This document shows positions 53,076-63,023 of a stretch of 64,000 nt of DNA, piece after piece. Source of the DNA: Providencia huaxiensis (GTDB taxonomy: Bacteria; Pseudomonadota; Gammaproteobacteria; Enterobacterales; Enterobacteriaceae). Within the stretch, counting starts at the first letter, position 1. Each line of letters opens with the position of its first letter. The position numbers and the translations under genes were made by a program. The notes below the pieces were generated by a model that did no database searches, was not told where the DNA came from, and was given only the letters and a program-made list of their open reading frames with translations. The stretch covers positions 2,666,001 to 2,730,000 of the forward strand of contig NZ_CP031123.2 in the NCBI RefSeq assembly GCF_002843235.3. The letters run 5' to 3'.

Positions 53076-54674
53076 TTTAACCGAGTAGCAAATTTCTGCC
53101 GTAATATTTTATCTCGCAATACAGATGCATCTCCTGAAGATGTAGTAAAACATCGTGATCCTTCGCGAGATAGTCAGGCAGCCGGTAAAAGGCCAGTCAC
53201 TCATTCTGCTCATGCGCAAACCGCATCTAAAGAGCAGAACACCGTTCAACCCCATAAAACAACCCCTATTAGAAAAACGGTTCGTCAATCTCAACGTGCC
53301 GATTCAACACCTGAGAAGCGCCCTACAATGACAACCGTAAACGAAGAAAACATTACTGTTATCCCGCGTTCCGAACACCCTATTTCACGCAGTGATATCA
53401 GTGATAATGCGTTAAAAGTGCTGTATCGCTTAAATAAAAGTGGCTTTGAAGCCTATTTAGTGGGTGGGGGTGTGCGTGATTTGCTTTTAGGCCAAAAACC
53501 TAAAGACTTCGATATTACGACAAACGCAACACCAGAACAGATCCGCAAATTATTTCGTAATTGCCGTCTAGTTGGTCGCCGTTTCCGCCTAGCACACATT
53601 ATGTTTGGCCCCGAAATTATTGAAGTTGCAACTTTCCGTGGCCACCATGACCAAAGTGCATCAGATGACAAAAACTTATCTGCACAAGCACAAAATGGCA
53701 TGTTGTTACGCGATAACATCTTTGGTTCCATTGAGGAAGATGCGATCCGTCGGGACTTCACCGTTAACAGCCTATATTACAATATTGAAGACTTCACATT
53801 ACGTGACTACGTTAATGGCTTAACTGACCTCAAAGCTGGTGTTATTCGTCTAATTGGTGACCCAGAAACACGCTATCGTGAAGACCCAGTCAGAATGCTA
53901 AGAGCGGTACGTTTCGCCTGCAAATTAAATATGAGCATCGAACCAAAAACTGCAGAGCCAATTTACCAACTTGCTCATTTATTGAGAGAAATTCCATCTG
54001 CTCGGTTATTTGAAGAGTCACTCAAATTACTACAAGCAGGCCAAGGTTACGATACCTATAAAATGCTCAAAAAATATGGTTTGTTTGAGCAGCTTTTCCC
54101 TGTTGTCGCAAGCCGCTTTACGGATAACAGTGATTCGCCAATGGAAAAAATCATTGAGCAAGTCCTTAAAAATACTGACTTCCGACTAAAAAATGATAAG
54201 CGTGTTAACCCTGCTTTTTTATTTGCGGCTATGTTATGGTACCCAGTTACAGAGCATGCTGAAAAGCTCTCTCAAGAAGGCGGGCTAGCCTATTATGATG
54301 CCTTTGCCCTTGCGATGAATGATATTTTAGACGAACAGTGCCGTTCGATTGCGATCCCAAAACGTATTACAACCACGATGCGTGATATTTGGTTGCTGCA
54401 GTTACGTTTACCTCGTCGCCAAGGTCGTCGTGCCAATAAATTAATGGAGCACCCGAAATTCCGTGCCGCGTTTGATTTATTAGAATTAAGGGCCAATGTT
54501 GAGCACCGCAACGAGCTACAAGAGTTAGCATTATGGTGGGCTGATTTTCAACAAGCGAATAATACCAAACAGCGTGAAATGATTTCGGAATTAGGCAACG
54601 CACCCACTCGCCGTCGCCATCGCCCACGTTCATCACAAGGTGGAACAGGTGCACGCCGGTCGAATAAGTCATAA
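53073..54674 (+). CDS. pcnB: Poly(A) polymerase I, with ATT start codon
   Basis: PcnB adds poly(A) tails to RNA 3' ends and promotes their decay. The start is placed at an ATT (53073): the protein then begins (M)[14 protein letters not shown], matching E. coli MFTRVANFCRKVLSR, and GAGGTG lies four bases upstream. E. coli pcnB is a known case of AUU initiation. In-frame TTG (53049) and ATG (53055) lie upstream of or within that ribosome site. The protein is 533 residues (E. coli about 465). The nucleotidyltransferase domain has [20 protein letters not shown]. An extra Ser/Thr/Lys-rich linker of about 60-70 residues follows the N-terminal helix. The C-terminus is basic. Confidence 0.93.
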   Translation: MFNRVANFCRNILSRNTDASPEDVVKHRDPSRDSQAAGKRPVTHSAHAQTASKEQNTVQPHKTTPIRKTVRQSQRADSTPEKRPTMTTVNEENITVIPRSEHPISRSDISDNALKVLYRLNKSGFEAYLVGGGVRDLLLGQKPKDFDITTNATPEQIRKLFRNCRLVGRRFRLAHIMFGPEIIEVATFRGHHDQSASDDKNLSAQAQNGMLLRDNIFGSIEEDAIRRDFTVNSLYYNIEDFTLRDYVNGLTDLKAGVIRLIGDPETRYREDPVRMLRAVRFACKLNMSIEPKTAEPIYQLAHLLREIPSARLFEESLKLLQAGQGYDTYKMLKKYGLFEQLFPVVASRFTDNSDSPMEKIIEQVLKNTDFRLKNDKRVNPAFLFAAMLWYPVTEHAEKLSQEGGLAYYDAFALAMNDILDEQCRSIAIPKRITTTMRDIWLLQLRLPRRQGRRANKLMEHPKFRAAFDLLELRANVEHRNELQELALWWADFQQANNTKQREMISELGNAPTRRRHRPRSSQGGTGARRSNKS

Positions 54675-54691
54675 TTGATAGAGAGAATACA

Positions 54692-55183
54692 ATGGAACAA
54701 GTCTATATTGCTGTAGGAAGTAACCTTGGTGAGCCGCTATTACAGGCACAACAAGCTATTGCAGCATTAGATGCGATTCCCAATAGCCGTGTTGTTTCTA
54801 CCTCTTCTGTGTACCGAACTAAACCACTAGGTCCACAAAACCAGCCAGATTTTCTGAATCTGGCTGTACTACTCGAAACAAGTCTTGAGCCAGAAATACT
54901 CCTCAACCACACACAAAAAATCGAGCTTGAGCTTGGTCGTGTTCGCAAAGAGGAACGTTGGGGTCCACGAACTCTTGACCTCGATATCATGCTTTTTGGT
55001 AACCGTATTATCAATACTGAACGGTTAATTGTTCCACATTATGGGCTAAAAGAGCGTGAGTTTATGTTGTATCCGCTTAGTGAAATCGCCCCTTCCCTTG
55101 TTTTTCCTGATGGCGAAAAGCTTTCAGAAAGACTCACACAAGTCCCTCGAAATGGCCTAACATTTTGGGATATTCCAGCCTAA
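54692..55183 (+). CDS. folK: 6-hydroxymethyl-7,8-dihydropterin pyrophosphokinase (HPPK)
   Basis: FolK transfers pyrophosphate from ATP to 6-hydroxymethyl-7,8-dihydropterin in folate synthesis. The protein is 163 residues (E. coli 159), with AVGSNLGEP at the N-terminus, the pterin-binding QPDFLNLAV segment, and the signature RWGPRTLDLDIMLFGN with the two magnesium-binding Asp residues. It begins 18 bases after pcnB, as in the E. coli pcnB-folK operon, and panB follows after 58 bases. Confidence 0.97.
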   Translation: MEQVYIAVGSNLGEPLLQAQQAIAALDAIPNSRVVSTSSVYRTKPLGPQNQPDFLNLAVLLETSLEPEILLNHTQKIELELGRVRKEERWGPRTLDLDIMLFGNRIINTERLIVPHYGLKEREFMLYPLSEIAPSLVFPDGEKLSERLTQVPRNGLTFWDIPA

Positions 55184-55241
55184 AATGTTCAACCTCTTAT
55201 GAGGTATGGTCGCAGGGAGATCATTTCCGGAGGTTATTATA

Positions 55242-56033
55242 ATGAAACCAATTTCTCTGGCTGATTTATGTCAGTTTAAAAAAGACAAACACAAATTTGC
55301 AACTATGACTGCCTATGACGCAAGCTTTGCTCAATTATTTTATGAGCAAGGTATTCAAGTGATGCTCGTTGGAGACTCACTGGGAATGACAATCCAAGGT
55401 GAATCATCTACTTTACCAGTTACTGTCGAGCAAATTGCTTACCACACCCGATGCGTTCGCAAAGGTGCACCAAACGCCTTCATTATTGCAGATATGCCAT
55501 TTATGAGTTACGCCACACCAGAACAAGCTTGTGCTAATGCAGCAATTTTGATGCAAGCCGGTGCAAACATGGTGAAAATTGAGGGTGGCAGTTGGTTATG
55601 TGATACCGTAAGAATGCTAGGAGAACGCTCTGTTCCTGTGTGTGGTCATCTCGGTTTAACACCACAAGCCGTCAACGTTCTTGGCGGCTATAAAGTCCAA
55701 GGACGCGATGAGGTCACGGCAAATCAATTACTCAAAGATGCGATTGCACTAGAAAATGCAGGTATCCAATTATTGGTTCTCGAATGTGTTCCAACCGCAT
55801 TAGCGAGCCATGTTTCTGAAGAGTTGCTATTACCGGTGATTGGTATTGGCGCAGGAAATGGAACTGATGGACAAATCCTTGTTATGCATGATGCACTGGG
55901 TATTACCGCTCGAGCGCCTAAATTTGCTAAAAACTTTTTAGCTCAAGCAGGCAACCTTCATGATGCTATTCGTATGTATATCCAAGAAGTGGAAGATGGC
56001 ATTTACCCAAGTGAAGCACATTCTTTTTCTTAA
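55242..56033 (+). CDS. panB: 3-methyl-2-oxobutanoate hydroxymethyltransferase
   Basis: PanB makes ketopantoate from alpha-ketoisovalerate and methylene-tetrahydrofolate, the first step of pantothenate synthesis. From the ATG at 55242, preceded by GGAGG, the protein is 263 residues, about the E. coli length. Signature segments are [11 protein letters not shown], the magnesium-binding [25 protein letters not shown] and the C-terminal [14 protein letters not shown]. panC starts 30 bases after its stop. Confidence 0.97.
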   Translation: MKPISLADLCQFKKDKHKFATMTAYDASFAQLFYEQGIQVMLVGDSLGMTIQGESSTLPVTVEQIAYHTRCVRKGAPNAFIIADMPFMSYATPEQACANAAILMQAGANMVKIEGGSWLCDTVRMLGERSVPVCGHLGLTPQAVNVLGGYKVQGRDEVTANQLLKDAIALENAGIQLLVLECVPTALASHVSEELLLPVIGIGAGNGTDGQILVMHDALGITARAPKFAKNFLAQAGNLHDAIRMYIQEVEDGIYPSEAHSFS

Positions 56034-56063
56034 TTGATGCCAGTAATTATAAGGAACTCACGT

Positions 56064-56927
56064 ATGCTTATCGTTGAAACGGCACTTATCTTACGCCGTG
56101 AAATTCGCCGCTGGAAACAAGAAGGTAAACGTATTGCACTTGTCCCTACGATGGGTAATTTACACGATGGTCACTTAACACTCATTGACCAAGCGAAAAA
56201 ACAAGCTGATATTGTGATTGCCAGTGTATTCGTAAACCCAATGCAATTTGATAGGCAATCTGATTTAGCCAATTACCCACGGACTTTGCAAGAAGATTGC
56301 GAAAAATTAAAGCGTCGTGATATCAATTTAGTTTTTGCCCCTTCCCCGCAAGAATTCTATCCAGAAGGGATGGAAAAACAGACTTTTGTTGACGTTCCCG
56401 AGTTATCGACGATGTTAGAAGGCGCAAGCCGTCCCGGTCATTTTAGAGGTGTCGCAACGGTTATCACTAAGCTGTTCAACTTAGTACAGCCCGATATTGC
56501 TTTGTTTGGTGAAAAAGATTACCAACAGTTGCAATTAATTCGCAAATTAGTCGCTGACTTATCATTTGATACTCAAATTGTTAGTGTCCCAACGGTTAGA
56601 GCCAAAAATGGCTTAGCATTGAGTTCACGCAACAACAATTTGTCAGCGGAAGAGCTAAAAACAGCGCCTAAACTGTATCAAATTATGCAACAAGCGGGTG
56701 AAAAATTAGTCGCTGAGCCTAACGCATCTGAGGTTATTATCGAAGAGATGAATAATAGCTTACGTGAAGCCGGTTTTACCCCTGATGAGCTATTTATTCG
56801 CGATGCAGATACATTATTACCACTTGGTGAGCCGAGTAAACGTGCGGTTATTTTAATGGCTGCATGGTTAGGTCAAACGCGTCTTATTGACAATTTACAA
56901 GTTGACCTGCAACGCGATATTGCATAA
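56064..56927 (+). CDS. panC: Pantothenate synthetase
   Basis: PanC condenses pantoate and beta-alanine with ATP. From the ATG at 56064, with AAGGAA upstream, the protein is 287 residues (E. coli 283). The nucleotidyltransferase HIGH-like motif is [10 protein letters not shown] at 28-37, and the second signature is [10 protein letters not shown] with the conserved Ser/Arg. FVNPMQF and the GEKDYQQ segment are also typical. It follows panB directly; panD, which supplies beta-alanine, comes after the ERIC pair. Confidence 0.97.
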   Translation: MLIVETALILRREIRRWKQEGKRIALVPTMGNLHDGHLTLIDQAKKQADIVIASVFVNPMQFDRQSDLANYPRTLQEDCEKLKRRDINLVFAPSPQEFYPEGMEKQTFVDVPELSTMLEGASRPGHFRGVATVITKLFNLVQPDIALFGEKDYQQLQLIRKLVADLSFDTQIVSVPTVRAKNGLALSSRNNNLSAEELKTAPKLYQIMQQAGEKLVAEPNASEVIIEEMNNSLREAGFTPDELFIRDADTLLPLGEPSKRAVILMAAWLGQTRLIDNLQVDLQRDIA

Positions 56928-57014
56928 AAATAAATCAATTATAAAAATGAAATAACACACTGCAATTACAGTGTTTATAGCGTTAATTCAATGTCTGTGT
57001 TCCGAATGGCTTTT

Positions 57015-57136
57015 ATTTTTTCAAACTCATTTGGTTCACAGCTAGGCGGTAAGTAAACGAGTCCCTAGGAGCATACATAAATATGTGACTAGGGTGAGTG
57101 AGCGCCACCAACAACGCTGTGTTCCGAATGGCTTTT
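57015..57136 (+). repeat. ERIC/IRU element upstream of panD, copy 1 (part of a 122-bp tandem duplication)
   Basis: The copy has the left end ATTTTTTC, the core CCCTAGGAGC...GACTAGGG and right arm AACGCTGTG, but its last bases run into the start of the next copy. The segment from GTTCCGAATGGC at 56999 repeats at 57121, a period of 122. The duplication includes some flanking sequence. Confidence 0.88.
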
Positions 57137-57265
57137 ATTTTTTCAAACTCATTTGGCTCACAGCTAGGCGGCAAGTAAACGAGTCCCTAGGAGCATACAT
57201 AAGTATGTGACTAGGGTGAGTGAGCGCCACCAACAACGCTGTGAGCCAAATGAGGAAGAAAAAAT
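57137..57265 (+). repeat. ERIC/IRU element reaching into the panD start codon, copy 2
   Basis: 129 bp with perfect 8-bp ends ATTTTTTC/GAAAAAAT. The arms CTCATTTGGCTCACAGC and GCTGTGAGCCAAATGAG pair over 17 bp without mismatch. The right terminal bases 57264-57265 are the A and T of the panD start codon, and the panD ribosome site lies inside the element. Confidence 0.92.
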
Positions 57266-57644
57266 GTTAAGAAGAATGTTACAAGGCAAACTCCACCGAG
57301 TCACTGTTACACAAGCAGACCTACACTACGAGGGCTCATGTGCAATAGATCAGGACTTCATGGATGCCGCTGGGATCATTGAATACGAAGCCATTGATAT
57401 TTACAACGTTGATAACGGTGAACGTTTTTCAACTTATGCAATTTCGGGCGAACGTGGTTCAAAAATTATTTCGGTTAATGGTGCTGCTGCACGCCGCGCT
57501 GCGGTTGGTGATAAACTGATTATTTGCTCTTATGTGCAAATAGAAGATGAAGACGCTCGCTTACATAAACCAAAAGTAGCTTACTTTGATGAAAATAATA
57601 AAATGAGTCGCCTAGCAAAAGCGGTTCCAGTCCAAGTGGCATAA
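57264..57644 (+). CDS. panD: Aspartate 1-decarboxylase
   Basis: PanD makes beta-alanine from aspartate for pantothenate. From the ATG at 57264 the protein is 126 residues, as in E. coli; the frame is open back to 57207 inside the ERIC, but that part is not conserved. The proenzyme self-cleaves between Gly24 and Ser25 (YEGSCAID) to give the pyruvoyl group. Catalytic Tyr58 and the [10 protein letters not shown] segment are present. GAGGAAG, 5-6 bases before the ATG, belongs to the right arm of an ERIC, so the ribosome site is repeat-derived. A two-way terminator follows. Confidence 0.97.
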   Translation: MLRRMLQGKLHRVTVTQADLHYEGSCAIDQDFMDAAGIIEYEAIDIYNVDNGERFSTYAISGERGSKIISVNGAAARRAAVGDKLIICSYVQIEDEDARLHKPKVAYFDENNKMSRLAKAVPVQVA

Positions 57645-57712
57645 TTTGGGTCTTTGCTTACCCAATAAATTGATTAATAACACCATTTATATACATTTCA
57701 ATAAAAAACGGC

Positions 57713-57757
57713 TTTTGATTACATTCAGTATCAAAAGCCGTTTTTTTAACACAATTT
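57713..57757. terminator. Two-way Rho-independent terminator, panD / yadH
   Basis: AAAAAACGGCTTTTGAT and ATCAAAAGCCGTTTTTT pair over 17 bp with a 10-base loop; a T run is present on both strands. It serves panD on plus and yadGH on minus. Confidence 0.95.
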
Positions 57758-57769
57758 CATCCCTAAAAC

Positions 57770-58540
57770 TTAGCTTCTGAGGCCTCGACCCTGCTCAATT
57801 AGGAACCATGTTAATGCATAAAAGACGACTAAAAAAATCATTAAGACGCCTAATGTAATCGCGATAGAAACATCAGCTATTCCCAGAAAGCCATAACGAA
57901 AGCCGCTGATCATATACACAATTGGGTTCAGTTTAGAGACGGCTTGCCAAAACGGGGGGAGCAGTGACAACGAATAAAACACACCGCCTAAATACGTTAA
58001 TGGTGTTAATACAAAGGTAGGAACAATACTAATATCATCAAATGTCTTAGCGAAGATGGCATTTAATAAACCAGCAAGGGAAAACACAATTGCGGTTAGT
58101 AATAACGTTATGACTACCATTGCCCATGAATGGACTTGCAATGGAATAAAAAATAACGATACCAATGTGACGAGAAAGCCGACTAAAATCCCTCTAGCAA
58201 CACCACCACCAACAAAACCTGCGATAATAATATGCGTCGGAACAGGGGCAACGAGTAATTCTTCAATATTTTTCTGAAATTTAGAGCCAAAGAAAGAAGA
58301 ACAAACATTTGAATATGAATTAGTGATCACCGCCATCATGATCAGCCCGGGGACGATAAACTGCATATAATCCACACCGCCCATATCACCAATTCTTGAA
58401 CCAATTAAGTTACCAAAAATCACAAAATAGAGCGACATGGTGATCACAGGTGGTAATAATGTTTGTATCCAAATACGGCCAAACCGCGTGACTTCTTTTA
58501 TCCAAATGGTTTTTAATGCGACCCAATATAGTGAGATCAT
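57770..58540 (-). CDS. yadH: ABC transporter permease YadH
   Basis: YadH is the membrane subunit of an ABC-2 type exporter with YadG; the substrate is not known. The protein is 256 residues, as in E. coli, with six membrane segments and the ABC-2 signature near FVLTPLTYLGGVFYSLSLLP and PIVYMISGFRYG. Its start overlaps the yadG stop by four bases, so the two are coupled. It is on the minus strand, converging with panD. Confidence 0.93.
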   Translation of the reverse strand: MISLYWVALKTIWIKEVTRFGRIWIQTLLPPVITMSLYFVIFGNLIGSRIGDMGGVDYMQFIVPGLIMMAVITNSYSNVCSSFFGSKFQKNIEELLVAPVPTHIIIAGFVGGGVARGILVGFLVTLVSLFFIPLQVHSWAMVVITLLLTAIVFSLAGLLNAIFAKTFDDISIVPTFVLTPLTYLGGVFYSLSLLPPFWQAVSKLNPIVYMISGFRYGFLGIADVSIAITLGVLMIFLVVFYALTWFLIEQGRGLRS

Positions 58541-59478
58541 CTTGCAATCTCCTTCTCGGTTGCATTACTTTCTCTTTTGACTAAGTTAACAAATAACTCT
58601 TCTAACCGATTTGCTTTATTTCGCATACTTAAAATCTGAACACCTTGCTCACTGAATTGACTAAAAACACTATTTAGACCTTGCTCTCTTTTGACATCTA
58701 CCTCAAGTGTTGAGGTGTCTATCAAACGTGATTCATACCCTAATAATTGAGGGATCGGACTTTTTGGCATTAAATCAAAAATAAAGGTTTCTGATTCTAA
58801 TTGACTCAGTAATTGCTTCATACTTGTATTTTCAACTAATTCACCGTGTTGAATAATACCAATATTACGGCATAACATTTCAGCTTCTTCCAAATAGTGA
58901 GTGGTTAAAATGATTGTCGTTCCCTGAGCGTTAAGATTCTTTAAGAATGTCCACATTGAACGGCGAAGTTCAATATCAACACCTGCGGTGGGTTCATCCA
59001 AAATTAATAGCTTTGGTTGGTGCATCAACGCACGGGCTATCATTAAGCGGCGTTTCATACCACCGGACAAATTACGAGCCCGCTCATCACGCTTTTCCCA
59101 TAAATCAAGTTGGGTCAGGTACTGCTCTGCACGTTGTACAGCAACAGAGCGCGTGACCCCATAATAACCGGCTTGGTTAAGAACGATTTGTAATACCGTT
59201 TCAAATGGGTTGAAATTAAACTCTTGAGGCACTAATCCAAGTTGCTGCTTTGCTTGCACAACTTGCTTTTCTAAATCATAACCAAATACTTTTACAGAAC
59301 CACTCGTTTTATTCACCAGCGAGCTAATGATCCCGATCGTGGTTGATTTACCCGCGCCATTTGGCCCCAACAATGCGTAAAAGTCACCGTCTTCAACGCT
59401 CAGGTCAATCCCTTTCAGGGCTTTTACACCACCTGGGTAGGTTTTGGTTAATTGCGATAACTCAAGTGCATATGTCAT
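58537..59478 (-). CDS. yadG: ABC transporter ATP-binding protein YadG
   Basis: YadG is the ATPase of the YadGH exporter. The protein is 313 residues (E. coli 308). Walker A is GPNGAGKSTT near residue 38, the Q-loop is in GLVPQEFNFNPFETV, the ABC signature is LSGGMKRRL, Walker B is LLILDEPTAGVD, and the H-loop is TTHYLEEAEML. Residues after about 220 form a C-terminal extension typical of exporters of this class. It is divergent from can with about 260 bases between. Confidence 0.95.
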   Translation of the reverse strand: MTYALELSQLTKTYPGGVKALKGIDLSVEDGDFYALLGPNGAGKSTTIGIISSLVNKTSGSVKVFGYDLEKQVVQAKQQLGLVPQEFNFNPFETVLQIVLNQAGYYGVTRSVAVQRAEQYLTQLDLWEKRDERARNLSGGMKRRLMIARALMHQPKLLILDEPTAGVDIELRRSMWTFLKNLNAQGTTIILTTHYLEEAEMLCRNIGIIQHGELVENTSMKQLLSQLESETFIFDLMPKSPIPQLLGYESRLIDTSTLEVDVKREQGLNSVFSQFSEQGVQILSMRNKANRLEELFVNLVKRESNATEKEIAR

Positions 59479-59735
59479 ATGTAAAAAAAACCTTTATTCT
59501 TAGGACGATTTGAAGGCAATATATCACCATGATGCCACTTTTTTCTGCACTATGTTATGCAGAAAAGAGATAATTAGTTTATACAATATAATTCAATACG
59601 TTATGAATTTAGGGTTGTCTTGACTAAAAGACAGGTTCATCATAAGGATGTTGAAATTAGTATAACTAATTATTAATTAATCAATAAATGTTGTATAAGA
59701 TTTTATCGCAAAGTAACACAACTAGGCTATAAGTC

Positions 59736-60389
59736 ATGATGAGAAAAATCGAAGAGCTGTTTGCTAACAATGAAGCATGGTCAGCATCAGTCAATGAACA
59801 AGATCCCGAATTCTTCAAAGAATTATCAAAAGCGCAAAAGCCGAGATTCTTATGGATAGGCTGCTCTGACAGCCGAGTACCTGCAGAAAAATTAATTAAC
59901 GCGGCACCTGGCGACCTTTTTGTGCACCGTAATGTTGCCAACTTAGTTATTCACACTGACCTAAACTGTTTATCAGTCATTCAATATGCCGTTGATGTCT
60001 TACAAGTTGAGCACATCATTATTTGTGGCCACTACGGCTGCGGTGGTATTGAAGCAGCGGTTGATAACACCGAACTTGGCTTAATTAATAACTGGCTATT
60101 ACACATAAGAGATATTTGGTACAGACATAGCTCTATGTTAGGTGAGCTAAAACCTTGCGAGCGTCTTAACCGTTTATGTGAATTAAATGTCGTTGAGCAA
60201 GTTTATAATTTAGGGCATTCAACCATCATGCAATCTGCATGGAAACGAGGCCAGAAAGTGATGATCCACGGTTGGGTATATGGGATTAATAATGGCCGGT
60301 TACACGACTTACATATTACTGCTGACAGCCGAGAAAAACTTGAGTTATGTTACCGTGAAGCTATTTCAACATTAACTCAAAAAAAATAA
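59736..60389 (+). CDS. can: Beta-class carbonic anhydrase Can
   Basis: Can hydrates CO2 to bicarbonate; it is needed in E. coli for growth in air. The protein is 217 residues (E. coli 220). Zinc ligands are Cys43, Asp45 (GCSDSRVPA), His99 and Cys102 (ICGHYGCGG). The start could be the first or second Met, as the ribosome site is weak. It is divergent from yadG and convergent with hpt, the E. coli order hpt-can-yadG-yadH. Confidence 0.97.
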   Translation: MMRKIEELFANNEAWSASVNEQDPEFFKELSKAQKPRFLWIGCSDSRVPAEKLINAAPGDLFVHRNVANLVIHTDLNCLSVIQYAVDVLQVEHIIICGHYGCGGIEAAVDNTELGLINNWLLHIRDIWYRHSSMLGELKPCERLNRLCELNVVEQVYNLGHSTIMQSAWKRGQKVMIHGWVYGINNGRLHDLHITADSREKLELCYREAISTLTQKK

Positions 60390-60405
60390 ATTAAATTATT
60401 AATTC

Positions 60406-60429
60406 GAAGCTCTTAGACATAAGAGCTTC
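60406..60429 (+). repeat. Hairpin after can
   Basis: GAAGCTCTTA and TAAGAGCTTC pair over 10 bp around GACA, 16 bases after the can stop codon. No T run follows; a true terminator lies just beyond it. Confidence 0.6.
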
Positions 60430-60437
60430 TATGCACA

Positions 60438-60468
60438 ACAAAAAAGGACAGCAATGCTGTCCTTTTTT
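60438..60468. terminator. Two-way Rho-independent terminator, can / hpt
   Basis: AAAAAAGGACAGC and GCTGTCCTTTTTT form a long stem with a three-base loop, with T or A runs at both sides. It lies between the converging can and hpt genes. Confidence 0.95.
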
Positions 60469-60488
60469 GGTCGTTTTATTCAGAAGAT

Positions 60489-61025
60489 CTAATCTTCTAA
60501 TAACGTTACGTGCCCAATATAAGGCAGATGACGATATTGCTGAGCGTAGTCAATACCGTAACCCACCACAAATTTGTCTTCAATCGAATAACCAATCCAT
60601 TCAACAGGAACCTGTACTTCTCGGCGTGAAGGTTTATCCAGCAATGTACAAATAGCAACAGATTTAGGGCCGCGTAATTCGAAAATTTCACGAACTTTAT
60701 TTAAGGTATTGCCAGAGTCGATAATATCTTCAACGATTAATACGTGTTTATCACGGATATCTTCGTCCAAGTCTTTGACAATTTTAACATCACGGCTTGA
60801 TGTCATCGCATTACCGTAGCTTGAAACGGTCATAAAATCGACTTCATGAGGGACATCAATCTTACGACATAAATCAGCCATAAAAATAAATGAACCTTTC
60901 AGCAAACCAACAAGGACTAATTCACCATCAAGTGTTTGATAATGAGCGCTAATTTTATCGGCTAATTCACTGATTCGTTGAGCAATCTCTTCTTCAGAGA
61001 TCATTACTTCAAGGGTATGTTTCAT
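60489..61025 (-). CDS. hpt: Hypoxanthine phosphoribosyltransferase
   Basis: Hpt makes IMP from hypoxanthine (and GMP from guanine less well) with PRPP. The protein is 178 residues, as in E. coli, with the PRPP motif [13 protein letters not shown] near residues 99-111, the flexible-loop [10 protein letters not shown] segment, and the base-binding [12 protein letters not shown]. It starts [14 protein letters not shown], like E. coli. It shares a terminator with can. Confidence 0.97.
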   Translation of the reverse strand: MKHTLEVMISEEEIAQRISELADKISAHYQTLDGELVLVGLLKGSFIFMADLCRKIDVPHEVDFMTVSSYGNAMTSSRDVKIVKDLDEDIRDKHVLIVEDIIDSGNTLNKVREIFELRGPKSVAICTLLDKPSRREVQVPVEWIGYSIEDKFVVGYGIDYAQQYRHLPYIGHVTLLED

Positions 61026-61151
61026 CGTCTATTACGCATCTATGGGAATGGAAAGCACGTAATTTTAACATAGGCAGCACGCATATACTAATAAAGGAAA
61101 ATGCAGTGCTAAAATTTCACACTGCATTTTATCTGAAAATAAATGTGGCTG

Positions 61152-62783
61152 TTAACTTACAGTGAAGCCCAACATCATTCCGGTATCTTCATGCTCTAAG
61201 AGATGGCAGTGAGCCATATAAGGATGTTGTTGAGTTGCAGGGTGTTTAAATTCGACTAAAATTTCACTCACCTGCCCTTCCACTTTAACAATATCTTTCC
61301 AACCTTGGCGATGAGGCTCTACGGCTTGGCCATTTTCTTTTAGGATACGAAAACGTGTTCCATGAACGTGGAATGGGTGCAACATCATATCGCCACGCCC
61401 TGAAACGACCCATATTTCTTGTTGATTCATAGGAGCATTGAATGCAGGATGAGTCATTGAAAAAACCTGTCCATTAATGGTATTCGCGTTATGAATATCT
61501 AAACCATCAGAACCTGAACCACAGTGGCCGCCACTTCCCATTTTGCCATTCATATTTCCATGGTTCATATTTCCATGGTTCATATTGCCTGCATTCATGT
61601 TACCGTGGTTCATATTGCCCATCATTGCACCATGGCCGCCCATGTTACCCATGGCCTGGTCACCATATTTTTCACGTAACATCATCATGCCTTGCATGTC
61701 CAAACGCATATCCATCATTAAGTGGAAACGACGACGGTTTAAGCCAGCAAGAGAAGGAATAGCAGACATTGCTGCAAGTGTTGATGGTAAGTCACCTTCT
61801 CCCTTCGTCAACGTTGTTTCGATACGCAATACAGGCAAAGGCTGGTCAAATGGTGCGATCGTCATGCCCATTTGCCCGACGGGTAGCGTAACCAAATCGA
61901 ATGCGCGACCATCGGAGGCATCAATTAAGACTTCAAAGCGCTCTCCCATCAAGATAGGTAATTCTGTTACGACAACTGGCTCGGCTAGTAAACCACCATC
62001 ACTCGCAACGACATACATTTTACGTCCATCACTGGTGGAAATGTTTAAACTTCTCGCATTGCAGCCATTTAATAACCTTAAGCGTAGCCAACCTTTTGGG
62101 GCAACATGTTTAGGGTAAACAGCTCCGTTCGTCAACATGATGTCTCCGAACCACCCCACTGCCGCGCTCATCACATCAAGCTGGTAGTCAATTTGACCAT
62201 CATCTTTTAAGCGTTTGTCCTGCAAAATGACAGGAATATCATCAACGCCCCAATCACTTGGTAAGCCGTGCTTTGTGCTGTCTTCATCTTTAATTAATAC
62301 AAGACCAGCTAAGCCCATTGCGACTTGATAACCCGTTTTTCCATGAGTATGTGGATGAAACCAACATGTCGCTTCACTTTGGTTTACCGTAAAATTCACT
62401 TTACGGCTTGCTCCCGGCTGAATTATCGCTTGAGGCCCACCATCTTGTTCACCTGAAATTTCTAAGCCATGCCAGTGAACGGTTGTATCTTCAGCCAATT
62501 GATTCACAATATTGATATTAACGCTTTGCCCATTCTTTAAGCTAATCGCAGGGCCCAATAAATTTCCGTTATAACCCCATGTCGTTGTTTTCTTTCCTGG
62601 AATAAACTGCGAAATACCTTGTTGGATAGCTAGCTGAATATTGCCTTGTGCATCTGGCTCAACTAGCGGAGGGATTGCCAGTTCAGGGTAGTTTCCCGCT
62701 GCGACCGCGATGCGGCTCCAAATAGGCAGCGCACTTGCAGCATATGTGATAGCACTTAATTTCAAAAAATCGCGACGTAGCAT
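61152..62783 (-). CDS. cueO: Multicopper oxidase CueO (periplasmic cuprous oxidase)
   Basis: CueO oxidises Cu(I) in the periplasm and protects the cell from copper. The protein is 543 residues (E. coli 516). The N-terminus is a Tat signal (RRDFLK). Copper-site motifs are [25 protein letters not shown] and [13 protein letters not shown]. The Met-rich insert (about 360-430) has five tandem GNMN(H/A/G) units, coded by 15-bp repeats near 61550-61620, and a GGHCGSGS segment. AAGGAAGG precedes the ATG. A CueR-type promoter lies upstream. It is next to hpt and yacC. Confidence 0.95.
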   Translation of the reverse strand: MLRRDFLKLSAITYAASALPIWSRIAVAAGNYPELAIPPLVEPDAQGNIQLAIQQGISQFIPGKKTTTWGYNGNLLGPAISLKNGQSVNINIVNQLAEDTTVHWHGLEISGEQDGGPQAIIQPGASRKVNFTVNQSEATCWFHPHTHGKTGYQVAMGLAGLVLIKDEDSTKHGLPSDWGVDDIPVILQDKRLKDDGQIDYQLDVMSAAVGWFGDIMLTNGAVYPKHVAPKGWLRLRLLNGCNARSLNISTSDGRKMYVVASDGGLLAEPVVVTELPILMGERFEVLIDASDGRAFDLVTLPVGQMGMTIAPFDQPLPVLRIETTLTKGEGDLPSTLAAMSAIPSLAGLNRRRFHLMMDMRLDMQGMMMLREKYGDQAMGNMGGHGAMMGNMNHGNMNAGNMNHGNMNHGNMNGKMGSGGHCGSGSDGLDIHNANTINGQVFSMTHPAFNAPMNQQEIWVVSGRGDMMLHPFHVHGTRFRILKENGQAVEPHRQGWKDIVKVEGQVSEILVEFKHPATQQHPYMAHCHLLEHEDTGMMLGFTVS

Positions 62784-62878
62784 TGATAACCTTCCTTTTA
62801 TTTATCAAATTAATAATCATCAGAGGGGTAATTTATGGCAAATTACACTTTCGAAGCAAAACATGGTTTAATGAAGGT

Positions 62879-62909
62879 ATGATAAAGCCTCCCCTTACAG
62901 GAAGGTCAA
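62879..62909 (-). promoter_or_regulatory. CueR-type (MerR family) promoter of cueO
   Basis: On the minus strand TTGACC (62909-62904) and TATCAT (62884-62879) are separated by 19 bases, the elongated spacer of MerR-family promoters. Within it lies the dyad CCTTCC...GGGGAGG, close to the E. coli cueO CueR box. Copper-activated expression of cueO is inferred. Confidence 0.85.
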
Positions 62910-63023
62910 TAAAGCCACTCTATAAATGTGGGTTTATTACATGGATTTAAGAAAAATATAGTTGACTAACAATTCTATTCTTATGCTAACGTAACTTGAC
63001 ATAGAAAACAGATAGAATAACGA

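Noticed and set aside
57207-57263. Upstream start of panD within the ERIC
   Set aside because: The 19 extra residues are ERIC-coded and not conserved; PanD from 57264 has the exact E. coli length and a ribosome site.
61543-62118. A 191-codon plus-strand frame antisense to cueO
   Set aside because: It is the complement of the Met-rich repeat region and copper domains; it starts with Phe/Pro/Trp repeats that mirror those repeats.
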